Shown: positions 35,609 to 44,669 of the stretch, in pieces
How positions within the stretch are numbered: position 1 is the stretch's first letter
Layout: every line of letters starts with the position of its first letter
Source: UBA4781 sp963556045
GTDB taxonomy: Bacteria > Chloroflexota > Anaerolineae > Anaerolineales > Anaerolineaceae
Direction: 5' to 3'
Assembly (NCBI GenBank): GCA_963556045.3
Contig: CAUVYA020000002.1
Coordinates: forward strand, 1,178,001-1,242,000
DNA length: 64,000 bases
Made by a program: the position numbers and the translations under genes
The notes under the pieces: generated by a model
The model's input: the letters and a program-made list of their open reading frames with translations, nothing else
The model's database searches: none
Told to the model about the DNA's origin: nothing

Positions 35609-37525
35609 ATGAATGAATTTCAGCATTTATTCCAATCGATTAAAGTGAATAAAACAACGCTTCGCAACCGAATTGTGGCAGCTCCGGTGGAAGGGATTGG
35701 AATCACAAAAAATGATGACGTCGCGCGTTATGCCTCCTTAGCAAAGGGTGGATCCTCCATTGTCACCGTTGGCAGCGTTGCAATAGACAATGAGCGTTCA
35801 CAATTCATTACTCGTTTGGTCTATCTCGGCAAGGCTGACGCTTTTTATCTTAGTGAAACCGCTTATGCGATCAATCAATATGGCGCAATCCCTTCCATTG
35901 AACTGCTGCATGCCGGTCAATGGGGAAAATATTTTCCCGGAAACAAATTAGGTCCCATCGATTTGGTACGAGATGATGGCGAAATCGTTGAGGCGATGAC
36001 CGAAGATCAGATGAAACATGTCATTGAAAATTACGCTAAAGCTGCAGCATTCGCAAAGCAAATTGGGTTTGGTATGGTTATGCTTCACTTCGCACATGGC
36101 TGGTTACCCGCTCAATTTCTATCGCCATTCTATAACAGGCGCACAGATCAATATGGTGGCAGCTTTGAGAACCGCATTCGATTTCCAAGTATGATCGTGG
36201 ATGAGGTAAGAAACGCTGTTGGAAAAGATTTCCCTATCGAGATGCGGATAAGTGGTTGTGAGTATGTAGAAGGTGGTCTGGAAATTTCTGATGTAGTGAG
36301 ATTTGTCAGCATTGTTGAAGAGAAAATCGACCTGGTTCATATTTCAGCAGGGATGGATAAGATTGCATCTTCCCAAATTAAAATGCTCCCAACCGTATAT
36401 TCCCCGCACGCGCCAAATATTGAATTATCAGCAGCGGTAAAATCAAAAGTGAATATCCCGGTTATCACCGTGGGTGGGATCAATGATCCATATACGGCTG
36501 AAAAGATCATTGCTGATGGGAAAGCGGATATTGTCGCATTGGGAAGAGCATTAATAGCAGACCCGCAATTCCCTAATAAAGCAAAAGAGGGAAAATCGAA
36601 CGAGATTACGCCCTGCATCCGCTGTACTTCTTGTTTTACAGATTATGTTGTCAAGAAAAATGTCTGCTGTACGGTAAATCCCCGCTTCAGTCGGGAGCTG
36701 AGGCTTGATTATGAATATCGTGCTGTTCCAACCCCGAAGAATGTCGTTGTGATTGGGGGAGGTCCTGCAGGGATGAGGGCAGCAATCGCTGCAGCAGACC
36801 GCGGTCATCAAGTCACTCTGATCGAAAAATCAAACCGACTGGGCGGAATGCTGCAATTCGCAGATCACAGTATATTAAGATCAGATCTGAAAAAATTCAA
36901 GGATTTTCTCATTGAAAGTGTAGAGAAATCGGTTAGCACCATTCTTCTTGACACCGCTGCTTCAAATGCTTTCCTTAAAGCTATTGATCCAGATGTACTT
37001 ATCATCGCGATCGGTGCAGAACTCAAAAAACCAGACATCCACGGCATCGAAAACGGCAACGTTTTCAGTGTTGTTGACATGTATGCTCATCCTGAGAAAA
37101 TTGGGAAAAAAGTAGCCATTATTGGCGGGGGTCAAATAGGCTGCGAAACAGGTCTGCATCTGGTTGGAACGGGTAGAGAAGTAACGATCATTGAGAAAAA
37201 ATATAATATCGCTTCAGACGCCAATTATATAAACAGGTTTGCTCTGTTATCTGAAATTTCTGAACAGGAAAGATTAAACATACTTACAAACACCAGTTGT
37301 ATCGATATTCAACCGGAAAATATTAGGATTACGACATTGAATGGAAGTGAAAATAATATCAAAGTGGATTCTATCGTTTATGCTGTTGGGTTTCAGCCCA
37401 GAACTGATGTATCACCCGACTTCTCCGCTTTTGTTGATAAAACTGTTTTCATAGGTGACTGTGTAAAACCACGCGGTATTAAAGATGCGATCCGAGAGGG
37501 TTATCATACCGGTATGCAAATTTAA
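35609..37525 (+). CDS. FadH/OYE-type flavin and Fe-S oxidoreductase, paralogue D
   Basis: The start is put at ATG 35609, with GGA eight bases upstream; the open frame from TTG 35555 adds 18 unrelated residues. The 638-residue product keeps MLHFAHGWLPAQFLSP, the Fe-S cysteines in CIRCTSCF plus a CC pair twelve residues on, GGGPAGMRAA (about 382) and GGGQIGCETG (about 504). It is the closest to paralogue C by eye in the barrel motif. About 100 bases separate the two genes, so they may share a transcript. Confidence 0.85.
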   Translation: MNEFQHLFQSIKVNKTTLRNRIVAAPVEGIGITKNDDVARYASLAKGGSSIVTVGSVAIDNERSQFITRLVYLGKADAFYLSETAYAINQYGAIPSIELLHAGQWGKYFPGNKLGPIDLVRDDGEIVEAMTEDQMKHVIENYAKAAAFAKQIGFGMVMLHFAHGWLPAQFLSPFYNRRTDQYGGSFENRIRFPSMIVDEVRNAVGKDFPIEMRISGCEYVEGGLEISDVVRFVSIVEEKIDLVHISAGMDKIASSQIKMLPTVYSPHAPNIELSAAVKSKVNIPVITVGGINDPYTAEKIIADGKADIVALGRALIADPQFPNKAKEGKSNEITPCIRCTSCFTDYVVKKNVCCTVNPRFSRELRLDYEYRAVPTPKNVVVIGGGPAGMRAAIAAADRGHQVTLIEKSNRLGGMLQFADHSILRSDLKKFKDFLIESVEKSVSTILLDTAASNAFLKAIDPDVLIIAIGAELKKPDIHGIENGNVFSVVDMYAHPEKIGKKVAIIGGGQIGCETGLHLVGTGREVTIIEKKYNIASDANYINRFALLSEISEQERLNILTNTSCIDIQPENIRITTLNGSENNIKVDSIVYAVGFQPRTDVSPDFSAFVDKTVFIGDCVKPRGIKDAIREGYHTGMQI

Positions 37526-37577
37526 TTTCGTTAAAACAATGATCATAAGAAACAATATTTTTCAGCCAGCCGGATCA

Positions 37578-39455
37578 TTACTTTCTGATATAGATGCGCA
37601 GATAAGAAGATGGATCCTGGCAGTTTAGAGCCGGTGTTGGCGGGAGTTCATCAAATAGATCAACTGTGATCTTTTCCCTCAGCCCAGGTTGATATTCCTC
37701 ATTATTAACCAGGATAATATCAGCCTGCTCAAACCAGCGTTCAGCAGATTCTTCATTCCAATAACCCTGTTTTTCCAGCTGCCGTGCATCTCCACCTATG
37801 CGCAATGAATAATCTGCTTCGAACTGGGGTGGGAAATATTCAAAATCGGTCACATACATCAAAGGGTGCGCGCCGCTGTAGTTGCCCCAATACACGAGCG
37901 CTTCCGTAGGGATCTTCTGCCGAAGATCATCGGCAACCACCTCGAGATCCATGATGGTATCACAGGTCAATTGTCCTTCATAATAGCTGCCGGAGAGAAG
38001 GGTAGTGGGTGTAAGCACAAATCCGAGCAAGAGCACTGCCATACTAAATATAAAGGCAGTGCTTTTCTTTTTCTTCAAAACCAACTTGTTCAGGACAGCG
38101 ATCACGATGAACAGCAGCATACCTATGATAAGAAAGAATAATGACGGAAGAAATAACTTTTGTGCATCCATAGAGATGGCAAATTTGTTGCGTAAAAGAG
38201 CGCTGATCTCAGTTGTACCGGAGAGCAGTTGAAAGTCTTTGAATCTGGGAACCTTGAATTTCAAGAAAGTGAGCCCCACATCGGTATAGGTGCTGAAACC
38301 GACACCTGCAATGACAAGAAAATTCAAAAAGCAAGCCAGACGGCTGCGGGTTCTATCCCGAAAATCCCAGTGTGGAATACTGAGAAGAAAGATGAGAAAT
38401 GCCAACCCATAGAAAAAAGAAACATACGGCGTAAGGCAGTACACACAACGCTGCTTGGCAAGTGTTTCCCAGGCATGCAATACAAAAAGAATGATGAACA
38501 AGATGGATAGGGAAATAATTTGCTTGTGAGCTTTATCGAGCTTCTTTTTCTTTACGCGGGTGAAGAGCAGAGCATTCAGGAACCCCACCAGACTGATGAA
38601 ATTCAAGCGTATGGTCTGCCAGAAAGAATGCAGGCGAGCAATCCATTTAATATCAGGATCCCAGGCGCTCACACCACCGACAGGAGTGTATGCAGAGATA
38701 AGATCTTTAAGGAACTGCGGCAGCGGGTTTATCCAAATTTGCAGGATGCCAGGCAGAAAGGGGAGATGCCCCAGAATTAAAAAAAGGGTACAGGAAAGAA
38801 GCGATATAAAACCAGAACGCTTTCCATTAACCCAGAAATTGTAAACCACCACGAAGAAGATAATAGGGAAAAGGTTCACCCTGGTCAGAGTGAGTAAAGC
38901 GCAGCAGAATCCATTAAGAATGACCTGCCAATCTTTAGGGGATTCAATGGTAATGATCCAAAGGCATAACGCAAAGAAAAACGCCCCGATAGCCTGTGAA
39001 TCCGCCAGACCATAGATGCCCATCAAGGAAGGATTGATAATAAAGGCGATCATGATGCATAAACCCGCCCACTTCCCCCGTAAGCGAGTGATGATTCCCC
39101 AGTAGGTTAATATCGTCAGAAAAGCCATGATGACCGAGAACACCCGCCCTGTTCTCAACCCTACCCCGGCGACCTGCTGTGCCAGACCGAAGAGGTAATA
39201 GGAAATGGGCATCTTGTTCATGTAAAAGCCATACTGCTGGTAGGGCTCATACAAACCTTTTATAAACTGGTTTCCCTTGAACAAGTAAATGAATTCATCA
39301 AACATCAAAGGCAGTTTCTGGATATAGAAAAGTTCATACGCCAGCGCGCCAAAGAAGATCAGACAAAACAGGATCGCATATGCCCAATTCTCCTGTTTTT
39401 TGGTCTTGAAAAAAGCAGCCGGCTTCTTTGAAATCGAAGAGCTTGTTCTTTTCAT
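37578..39455 (-). CDS. ArnT/PMT-like membrane glycosyltransferase (GT39-type)
   Basis: The 625-residue protein has about eleven to thirteen hydrophobic helices. The first extracytoplasmic loop has the acidic motif LMFDEFIYLFKGNQF, the place of the catalytic Asp/Glu in the GT-C superfamily (dolichyl- or undecaprenyl-phosphate sugar transferases). A soluble C-terminal domain of about 150 residues follows the last helix. It probably transfers a sugar from a polyprenyl-phosphate donor to a lipid or protein outside the membrane. It stands alone between convergent neighbours. The family call is fairly secure; the acceptor is unknown. Confidence 0.72.
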   Translation of the reverse strand: MKRTSSSISKKPAAFFKTKKQENWAYAILFCLIFFGALAYELFYIQKLPLMFDEFIYLFKGNQFIKGLYEPYQQYGFYMNKMPISYYLFGLAQQVAGVGLRTGRVFSVIMAFLTILTYWGIITRLRGKWAGLCIMIAFIINPSLMGIYGLADSQAIGAFFFALCLWIITIESPKDWQVILNGFCCALLTLTRVNLFPIIFFVVVYNFWVNGKRSGFISLLSCTLFLILGHLPFLPGILQIWINPLPQFLKDLISAYTPVGGVSAWDPDIKWIARLHSFWQTIRLNFISLVGFLNALLFTRVKKKKLDKAHKQIISLSILFIILFVLHAWETLAKQRCVYCLTPYVSFFYGLAFLIFLLSIPHWDFRDRTRSRLACFLNFLVIAGVGFSTYTDVGLTFLKFKVPRFKDFQLLSGTTEISALLRNKFAISMDAQKLFLPSLFFLIIGMLLFIVIAVLNKLVLKKKKSTAFIFSMAVLLLGFVLTPTTLLSGSYYEGQLTCDTIMDLEVVADDLRQKIPTEALVYWGNYSGAHPLMYVTDFEYFPPQFEADYSLRIGGDARQLEKQGYWNEESAERWFEQADIILVNNEEYQPGLREKITVDLFDELPPTPALNCQDPSSYLRIYIRK

Positions 39456-39626
39456 AAGGAACCACGTTTCAATAAGAGATCATTTCGTGCGATCAAAAAT
39501 CCCATATAGATACCCAAGTACTCCTTTTGCATAATTATAGTCGACGGAAGGTTGCATAAGCAATTCTCTCAACCTGTCCTTTATGCCCTTGTCAGACACA
39601 ACCATATTTATCTAGAGAGTTTAATG

Positions 39627-39656
39627 AAAAAAAGGGTGCTCCACGATGGAGCACCC
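39627..39656 (-). terminator. Intrinsic terminator of the perR-peroxiredoxin genes
   Basis: On the minus strand GGGTGCTCCA and its perfect complement (39647-39656 and 39634-39643) enclose a 3-base loop and are followed by seven Us (39633 down to 39627). It lies 40 bases after the peroxiredoxin stop. Confidence 0.92.
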
Positions 39657-39695
39657 TCATGACACCGCTTTCAGTATAAAGCGCAGTGAAACGAT

Positions 39696-40352
39696 TTATT
39701 TTTGGTAGGGTTTGTGGCAGAACCACCAGTCATAACATTCGAGAGACTTATCTTCCAAGCGTTGTTGTGCCATCTTCACATCGGAAGCAGGCGAGACAAT
39801 GATCCTGTCTTTGATCAGCTCATTATTAGGCCAACCGGCTGGAACAGCGCCCTGTTTTTCTGAAACCTGCAGCGCTTTTACAGCCCTGACGATCTCATCC
39901 ATGTTGCGACCGATCTCCTGCGGGTAGTACATAATGAGACGAACCTTGCCCTTGGGATCCACAATGAAAACCGCGCGAACGGTATTGGTACCCTTCCCGG
40001 GATGCAGCATGCCCAATTTGTTGGCTATGGTGTCATTGGCGGCAACAATTGGAAATTCGATCTTGACATCCAAATTCTCTTCGATCCATTCCACCCACTT
40101 GATATGGGAAAAGACCTGATCAACAGACATACCGACCAGGGCACAATCCATTTTCTTAAATTCTTCGTAGCGTTTTTGAAATGCTACAAATTCCGTTGTA
40201 CAAACGGGTGTAAAATCGGCTGGATGGCTGAAGAGGACAAACCATTTGCCTTTGAAATCGCCGGGGAGACTCATTTTTCCATGGGTCGTTTGCACATCCA
40301 TTTGTGGGAAATCATCTCCTAATAAAGGCATGTTCATTTTTGTTTCTTCCAT
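39696..40352 (-). CDS. 1-Cys/Prx6-type peroxiredoxin
   Basis: The 218-residue protein reduces hydrogen and organic peroxides. The peroxidatic Cys is C51 in HPADFTPVCTTEF, with the conserved Pro and Thr. The extended C-terminal domain and the tail ECYDWWFCHK, with two further cysteines, match the archaeal-type Prx6 group, where such cysteines help resolve the oxidised form. AAGGAG precedes the start. It is 70 bases downstream of a PerR-type repressor gene on the same strand and ends in a strong terminator. Together they are a peroxide-stress unit, expected in an anaerobe. Confidence 0.92.
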   Translation of the reverse strand: MEETKMNMPLLGDDFPQMDVQTTHGKMSLPGDFKGKWFVLFSHPADFTPVCTTEFVAFQKRYEEFKKMDCALVGMSVDQVFSHIKWVEWIEENLDVKIEFPIVAANDTIANKLGMLHPGKGTNTVRAVFIVDPKGKVRLIMYYPQEIGRNMDEIVRAVKALQVSEKQGAVPAGWPNNELIKDRIIVSPASDVKMAQQRLEDKSLECYDWWFCHKPYQK

Positions 40353-40422
40353 TTCTAACTCCTTTTTCTATTGTTCTATTCTTTGCGGGATATCAACACA
40401 AAAGATACCCCATCATCCCAAC

Positions 40423-40857
40423 TCAATCGTGCTTGAAGAGTTGACGGCATTGCGGACAGTACCCGTAATATGCAACCTGTCTCTTGAAAACCCAAAAACC
40501 AGAAATCTCATGTTCCTTAAAACCATTACCTTGCCTTTCATCTTCAATATCAACAACACGCTGACATTGCAGACAGCAGACATGATCATGTGGTTGTGTG
40601 TTGGGATCATAGCGTACAGAGTCTTCACCCAGCACGGAAAGTTCATTGACCATCCCGATATTTTTCAACATGTTCAACGTGTTATAAACGGTTGCCAGGG
40701 AGACATCTGGCATACGCTCCGTTAATTGTTGATAAACATCCTCCGCCGTGGGGTGATCCTTGTTGTCAATAAGTATCTTTAATATCTCGCGACGCTGGGG
40801 AGTGACTTTGTATCCCTGTTTGTGGAAACCCTGCAATACCTGTTCAATTTCATTCAT
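40423..40857 (-). CDS. perR: Fur-family peroxide repressor (PerR-like)
   Basis: The 144-residue protein has the Fur fold: an N-terminal winged helix (VTPQRREILKIL and SLATVYNTLNML), a metal-binding His-rich hinge HDHVCCLQC, and a second CPQC pair near the C-terminus, which together form the structural zinc site. I call it PerR-like because it precedes a peroxiredoxin gene and because two PerR-box-like sequences lie directly upstream. In PerR proteins, metal-catalysed oxidation of His residues releases the DNA and induces the peroxidase genes. Confidence 0.85.
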   Translation of the reverse strand: MNEIEQVLQGFHKQGYKVTPQRREILKILIDNKDHPTAEDVYQQLTERMPDVSLATVYNTLNMLKNIGMVNELSVLGEDSVRYDPNTQPHDHVCCLQCQRVVDIEDERQGNGFKEHEISGFWVFKRQVAYYGYCPQCRQLFKHD

Positions 40858-40861
40858 TATT

Positions 40862-40893
40862 TTATAATTATTCTTTGTTTAGAATTATTATAA
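40862..40893 (-). promoter_or_regulatory. Two tandem PerR-box-like operators
   Basis: The 15-bp site at 40879-40893 (TTAGAATTATTATAA) matches the PerR consensus TTATAATNATTATAA except at one base. A second site at 40862-40876 matches in 12 of 15 positions. They lie 5-36 bases upstream of the repressor start codon, fitting autoregulation of the perR-peroxiredoxin unit. Confidence 0.78.
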
Positions 40894-41065
40894 TTGAAAT
40901 AAAAAAACTTGTCAAGAGGAAAATTGATATCTGTTCTTTGAATCCTGGAGCACAGCTCTTCAGATTTCCTGATCTCTGATCCCATTTACAACACAGGGAA
41001 ACCACCCGAATCCGTGTAACTCCCCTGTTGTACAATAGATATGGAAGAAAAATCATGGAGATGGA

Positions 41066-41836
41066 ATGAAAACAAAAGAAGAAATCGTGAAGAATTGGCT
41101 GCCAAGATATACCAGCACACCCCTGAAGGATTTCGGGGAATATATTCTGCTGGTCAATTTCAGCGATTACTTGACCATGTTCTCAAACTGGTTTAACGCA
41201 CCCATTAATGGGCAGGATAAACCAATGCCCAATGTCACTGCCGAAGGGATCACATTGATCAACTTCGGTATGGGCAGCGCCAATGCAGCCCTGGTGATGG
41301 ATCTGTTGAGAGCGGTCCGCCCGAGTGCCGCCTTATTTCTTGGAAAATGCGGTGGTTTGAAAAAGAAAAGTGATGTTGGAGATCTGATCCTGCCGATCGC
41401 AGCCATTCGCGGTGAAGGTACTTCGAACGATTATTTCCCGCCCGAGGTACCCGCCCTGCCTGCCTTCAATTTGCAGAAAGCCATATCCACCACCATTCGC
41501 AACCACGACAGGGATTACTGGACCGGCACGGTTTATACAACCAACCGGCGTGTGTGGGAGCATGATGAGGAATTTAAGGAATATCTACACCGCATCCGCG
41601 CCATGGCAATCGATATGGAAACAGCTACTCTTTTCAGCACCGGTTTTTACAACGAAATCCCGACCGGCGCCCTCCTTTTGGTTTCTGACCAGCCGATGGT
41701 CCCAGAAGGGGTTAAAACAGCAGAAAGCGACAAAAAGGTCACACAGCAATATCTCGATATGCATTTGAAGATCGGCATTGATGCCCTGAAGGAACTGATC
41801 AACAACGGGCTGACCGTAAAACATCTGTATTTTTAG
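41066..41836 (+). CDS. AMP nucleosidase
   Basis: The 256-residue protein is a short-form AMP nucleosidase of the nucleoside phosphorylase fold. Typical segments are INFGMGSANAALVMDLL, the core LFLGKCGGLKKKSDVGDL and AMAIDMETATLFSTGF, which carries the catalytic and ribose-binding Glu residues. It splits AMP into adenine and ribose-5-phosphate, helping to regulate adenylate levels and purine salvage. GGAGATGG precedes the start. It stands alone, divergent from perR. A 12-bp palindrome CTGTTTAAACAG follows at 41848. Confidence 0.85.
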   Translation: MKTKEEIVKNWLPRYTSTPLKDFGEYILLVNFSDYLTMFSNWFNAPINGQDKPMPNVTAEGITLINFGMGSANAALVMDLLRAVRPSAALFLGKCGGLKKKSDVGDLILPIAAIRGEGTSNDYFPPEVPALPAFNLQKAISTTIRNHDRDYWTGTVYTTNRRVWEHDEEFKEYLHRIRAMAIDMETATLFSTGFYNEIPTGALLLVSDQPMVPEGVKTAESDKKVTQQYLDMHLKIGIDALKELINNGLTVKHLYF

Positions 41837-41964
41837 AAGGATACACACTGTTTAAACAGCAAATGTGCAAACCTTTTCTGATATTAAATCCAATATCCAC
41901 CTTTTTTCAACTGGTTGTACAATCATGTGTACATTAATTGATCACCCCAAATGGAGGATGCAAC

Positions 41965-43623
41965 ATGCCGCAATACGAATATAAAGTGATCAAGATCCCT
42001 CTTAACCAGCAGACATACTACTGCAGTTTCATGGCAACTTTTGGCTGGCAGGTGCAAAGTATTCAGGAAAGCGTTGACCGGGTCGTCAACCGCTCCATGG
42101 GTTTTTCTCACAACACCAATTCCGGCAGCATGAATGCCACTACATATTTTCATCCACATACCAACAATGCGCAAACCTATGGGTATTCACGCAATTACGG
42201 GTGGGGCAGCCAGATGAATATGGAAGTGCAGGATGTGCAAAGCAGTCTGACCGTGACCTTCTTTCGCGATGTCGCCATTCCTTACCGCAGTGAATTGAAT
42301 GCAGTTGAACAGCGTTTTAATGCCGCTACACCCGCATATCTACAGCGCTGTGCCCGCGGGGAAAAAAGTGATCAGGATCTCTGGCCAGAGCGCCAGGCAG
42401 TGCAAGCCTGTGCTGATAAAGGTAGAGCTCTGTTGAAACAAGGGAAACAACAAACTACAAAAACTACGGAAAAAGCGCCTGTTCAACAAGTTCCACAAAC
42501 CAGTTCAACAACCAGTCAGACACAACCGGCTGTTCCCATCCCCACAGAACCCCCCAGCGCTACTATTCGCGAAATGGAAGTAACACACAATGTTTTCCAA
42601 TCCAACCAGGCGGGTATCCAGATACGCTTGAATTTCGTGATCACGAATCGAAAAGACATCCAGTGCCGGACAGCTATCTACTTCTACGATGAAAAACACA
42701 ATGCCCTGCAAGATATCAACCAGCGCTATCATTCAGCAGATAACAAAGTATCGGTTGGCTCCACCTTTAAACCCCGTTTTGAAGAATCTTTTTACAACGA
42801 TTACATCCTTTTCATGCCCTATTGTGAACTGGATCAGAAGGATGGTGACTACCAGTTAAATTTCACCGCGCAAATCTATGACGAAGTGACCAAAACTTTC
42901 CTGGCAGCATCACGCTCAGAAACGTTTCGCTATACTCAGCATGGGAAAACGCTGCGCGGTGAAACAATCGAGACTACCAGCAGCAAGAAAGCGGCTGAAC
43001 GCCCTAAAATTCCTGCCAGTACACCACGCAAAACCACCCCCGCGCCACAATCCAAACCGGCTGCCATTCCCCCGCGCCCCACTTTCAAGGAATATTCAGC
43101 CACCTTCTGCAAGAATTACGGATGGGACGAGATTAGCGAAGATCGCAGAGTTTTCTTGCAGGGATTGGAACTGTGGTATGCCGGGAAATATGCCCAATCA
43201 CTCCCTCACTTCAAAAAAGCCGCCAGCCTAAACCCTCAGGAAGTATGCTACTGGGAATTCGCCTGTGATCAGTTTTTCTATAAAGGTCAATACGATGAAG
43301 CCATTGCATTTCTTCAGAAGGGGCTGAACGAATTGGAAGAGAATCCTCGCCTGTTATCGAAATTAGGCAGCGCTTATGTTTTTAAATCCGATCCGGAACA
43401 GGCAGAGCAGATCGCAGAGAGGCTTGGAAAACACAAGAGTCAATACGATCAAATCAGTTACCACTTCCTGCTTGGAAATATTGCCATGAATCGCAAAGAT
43501 TACAAACGCGCCATCCAATGTTTTGATAAAGCGGATGAGCTGCGACCTCCGGAACAGAGTACGATCAAGGGCACCTGGCAGCAGTACTGTCGAGATCAGA
43601 TGAAGAAGCAGGGAAAGAATTGA
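41965..43623 (+). CDS. TPR-repeat protein with Pro-rich linkers
   Basis: I choose ATG 41965 with GGAGGA six bases upstream. The N-terminal domain (MPQYEYKVIKIPLNQQTYYC and on) resembles the DUF4177-type small domain. A Gln/Thr/Pro-rich linker (about 155-190), a beta-rich middle domain (about 190-315), a second Pro-rich linker (about 330-370) and C-terminal TPR-like repeats (about 385-545) follow. There is no signal peptide. TPRs usually mediate protein contacts. The partner is unknown. Such multi-domain proteins are common in Chloroflexota. Confidence 0.65.
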   Translation: MPQYEYKVIKIPLNQQTYYCSFMATFGWQVQSIQESVDRVVNRSMGFSHNTNSGSMNATTYFHPHTNNAQTYGYSRNYGWGSQMNMEVQDVQSSLTVTFFRDVAIPYRSELNAVEQRFNAATPAYLQRCARGEKSDQDLWPERQAVQACADKGRALLKQGKQQTTKTTEKAPVQQVPQTSSTTSQTQPAVPIPTEPPSATIREMEVTHNVFQSNQAGIQIRLNFVITNRKDIQCRTAIYFYDEKHNALQDINQRYHSADNKVSVGSTFKPRFEESFYNDYILFMPYCELDQKDGDYQLNFTAQIYDEVTKTFLAASRSETFRYTQHGKTLRGETIETTSSKKAAERPKIPASTPRKTTPAPQSKPAAIPPRPTFKEYSATFCKNYGWDEISEDRRVFLQGLELWYAGKYAQSLPHFKKAASLNPQEVCYWEFACDQFFYKGQYDEAIAFLQKGLNELEENPRLLSKLGSAYVFKSDPEQAEQIAERLGKHKSQYDQISYHFLLGNIAMNRKDYKRAIQCFDKADELRPPEQSTIKGTWQQYCRDQMKKQGKN

Positions 43624-43739
43624 TACGAATCATTAATCGAATGATTTAATCTCTGTCAAACTTAACATACTATCCTTTGTTCTTACAGGCACTTGCTTCC
43701 AGTCAATGCTCCATACCTATATGTGTGTCGTAACAGGAA

Positions 43740-43776
43740 AACCGTTACATCCTGTTACAGATATAACGGTTCTTTT
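43740..43776 (+). terminator. Probable terminator after the TPR protein gene
   Basis: AACCGTTA (43740-43747) pairs with TAACGGTT (43764-43771) around a 16-base loop and is followed by CTTTTATTC. It could serve the plus-strand gene; the T-run is short, so confidence is moderate. Confidence 0.5.
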
Positions 43777-43799
43777 ATTCGGTGATTAAGTAGTGATAT

Positions 43800-44669
43800 T
43801 TATTTACCCAAGAAAGATTTTTCTACAAATTTCGCTACCCCTTCTTCATTGTTTGTGCCAATGACGAAATCAACAGAATCTTTTACGATGTCTACCGCAT
43901 TTCCCATCGCAACAGATATACCCGCCGTTTGCAGCATTTCGAGGTCATTTATTTGATCACCAAATACCATCACGGATCGCATGGGGATATTCAAGTATTC
44001 CGTTAATCTCACCAATCCGCTTTGCTTTGATATTCCAACAGGCATTGCTTCGATAGAACATGGCGCACCTGTGGATAGAGATAGGCTGCCAGCATACACT
44101 CGCTGTAAATATGAGGTCAATTGCTGGATCATCGGTTGATCCGAACGGTTTATCCAGATAGCCTTACACACCTCATTAAGATGATCAGACGCAAACTCCC
44201 ATTTTCCAACCACAGTGATCTTTTCCTTGAACTCCACGGATATATGGTCAGTGTTGTGGTTTTCTTCTTTTACATAAATATCTTTCGGCGTGAATAGAGC
44301 CAAATCCGCTTTATATTTTTTTTCAATCTGAATAACTTCCCTCACTATTTCAAGATCAATATATTCTTTGTACAGGATACGTTCATCAGGATACTGGATG
44401 AGAGCACCATTTGCCAGGATGACCGGGACATTGATCCCCAACATCTGCATCACTTCCCTTACAGAAGGGAAGATCTTTCCGGTCGCAATGCTGACGACTA
44501 CTCCTCGCTTTTGCAGTTCGTGTATTGCCGAGACAGTCCTCTCACCCAGGACCTGTACATCATTCACCAGCGTTCCATCAACATCAAAAACGATCATTTT
44601 GATATGCTGGAAATTTGATCCCTCCGTCTTGCGTTCTTTACCGGTATTCATATTCATAAGCAGGTTCAT
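43800..44669 (-). CDS. HAD-superfamily Cof-type phosphatase
   Basis: The 289-residue protein has the HAD motifs: the nucleophile Asp in MIVFDVDGTLVNDV, the Thr of SIATGK, and the acidic pair in VFGDQINDLEML. A C2B-type cap lies between motifs 2 and 3, as in Cof/YidA sugar phosphatases. It may dephosphorylate a sugar phosphate in the pathway encoded by this operon. The start overlaps the SIS gene stop by four bases (ATGA), so it is translationally coupled. It is the last gene of the nine-gene operon. Confidence 0.85.
   Translation of the reverse strand: MNLLMNMNTGKERKTEGSNFQHIKMIVFDVDGTLVNDVQVLGERTVSAIHELQKRGVVVSIATGKIFPSVREVMQMLGINVPVILANGALIQYPDERILYKEYIDLEIVREVIQIEKKYKADLALFTPKDIYVKEENHNTDHISVEFKEKITVVGKWEFASDHLNEVCKAIWINRSDQPMIQQLTSYLQRVYAGSLSLSTGAPCSIEAMPVGISKQSGLVRLTEYLNIPMRSVMVFGDQINDLEMLQTAGISVAMGNAVDIVKDSVDFVIGTNNEEGVAKFVEKSFLGK

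Noticed and set aside
41848..41859. 12-bp palindrome CTGTTTAAACAG as a terminator of the AMP nucleosidase gene
   Set aside because: It has no loop and no adjacent T-run, so I do not call it a terminator; a chance AT-rich palindrome is possible.
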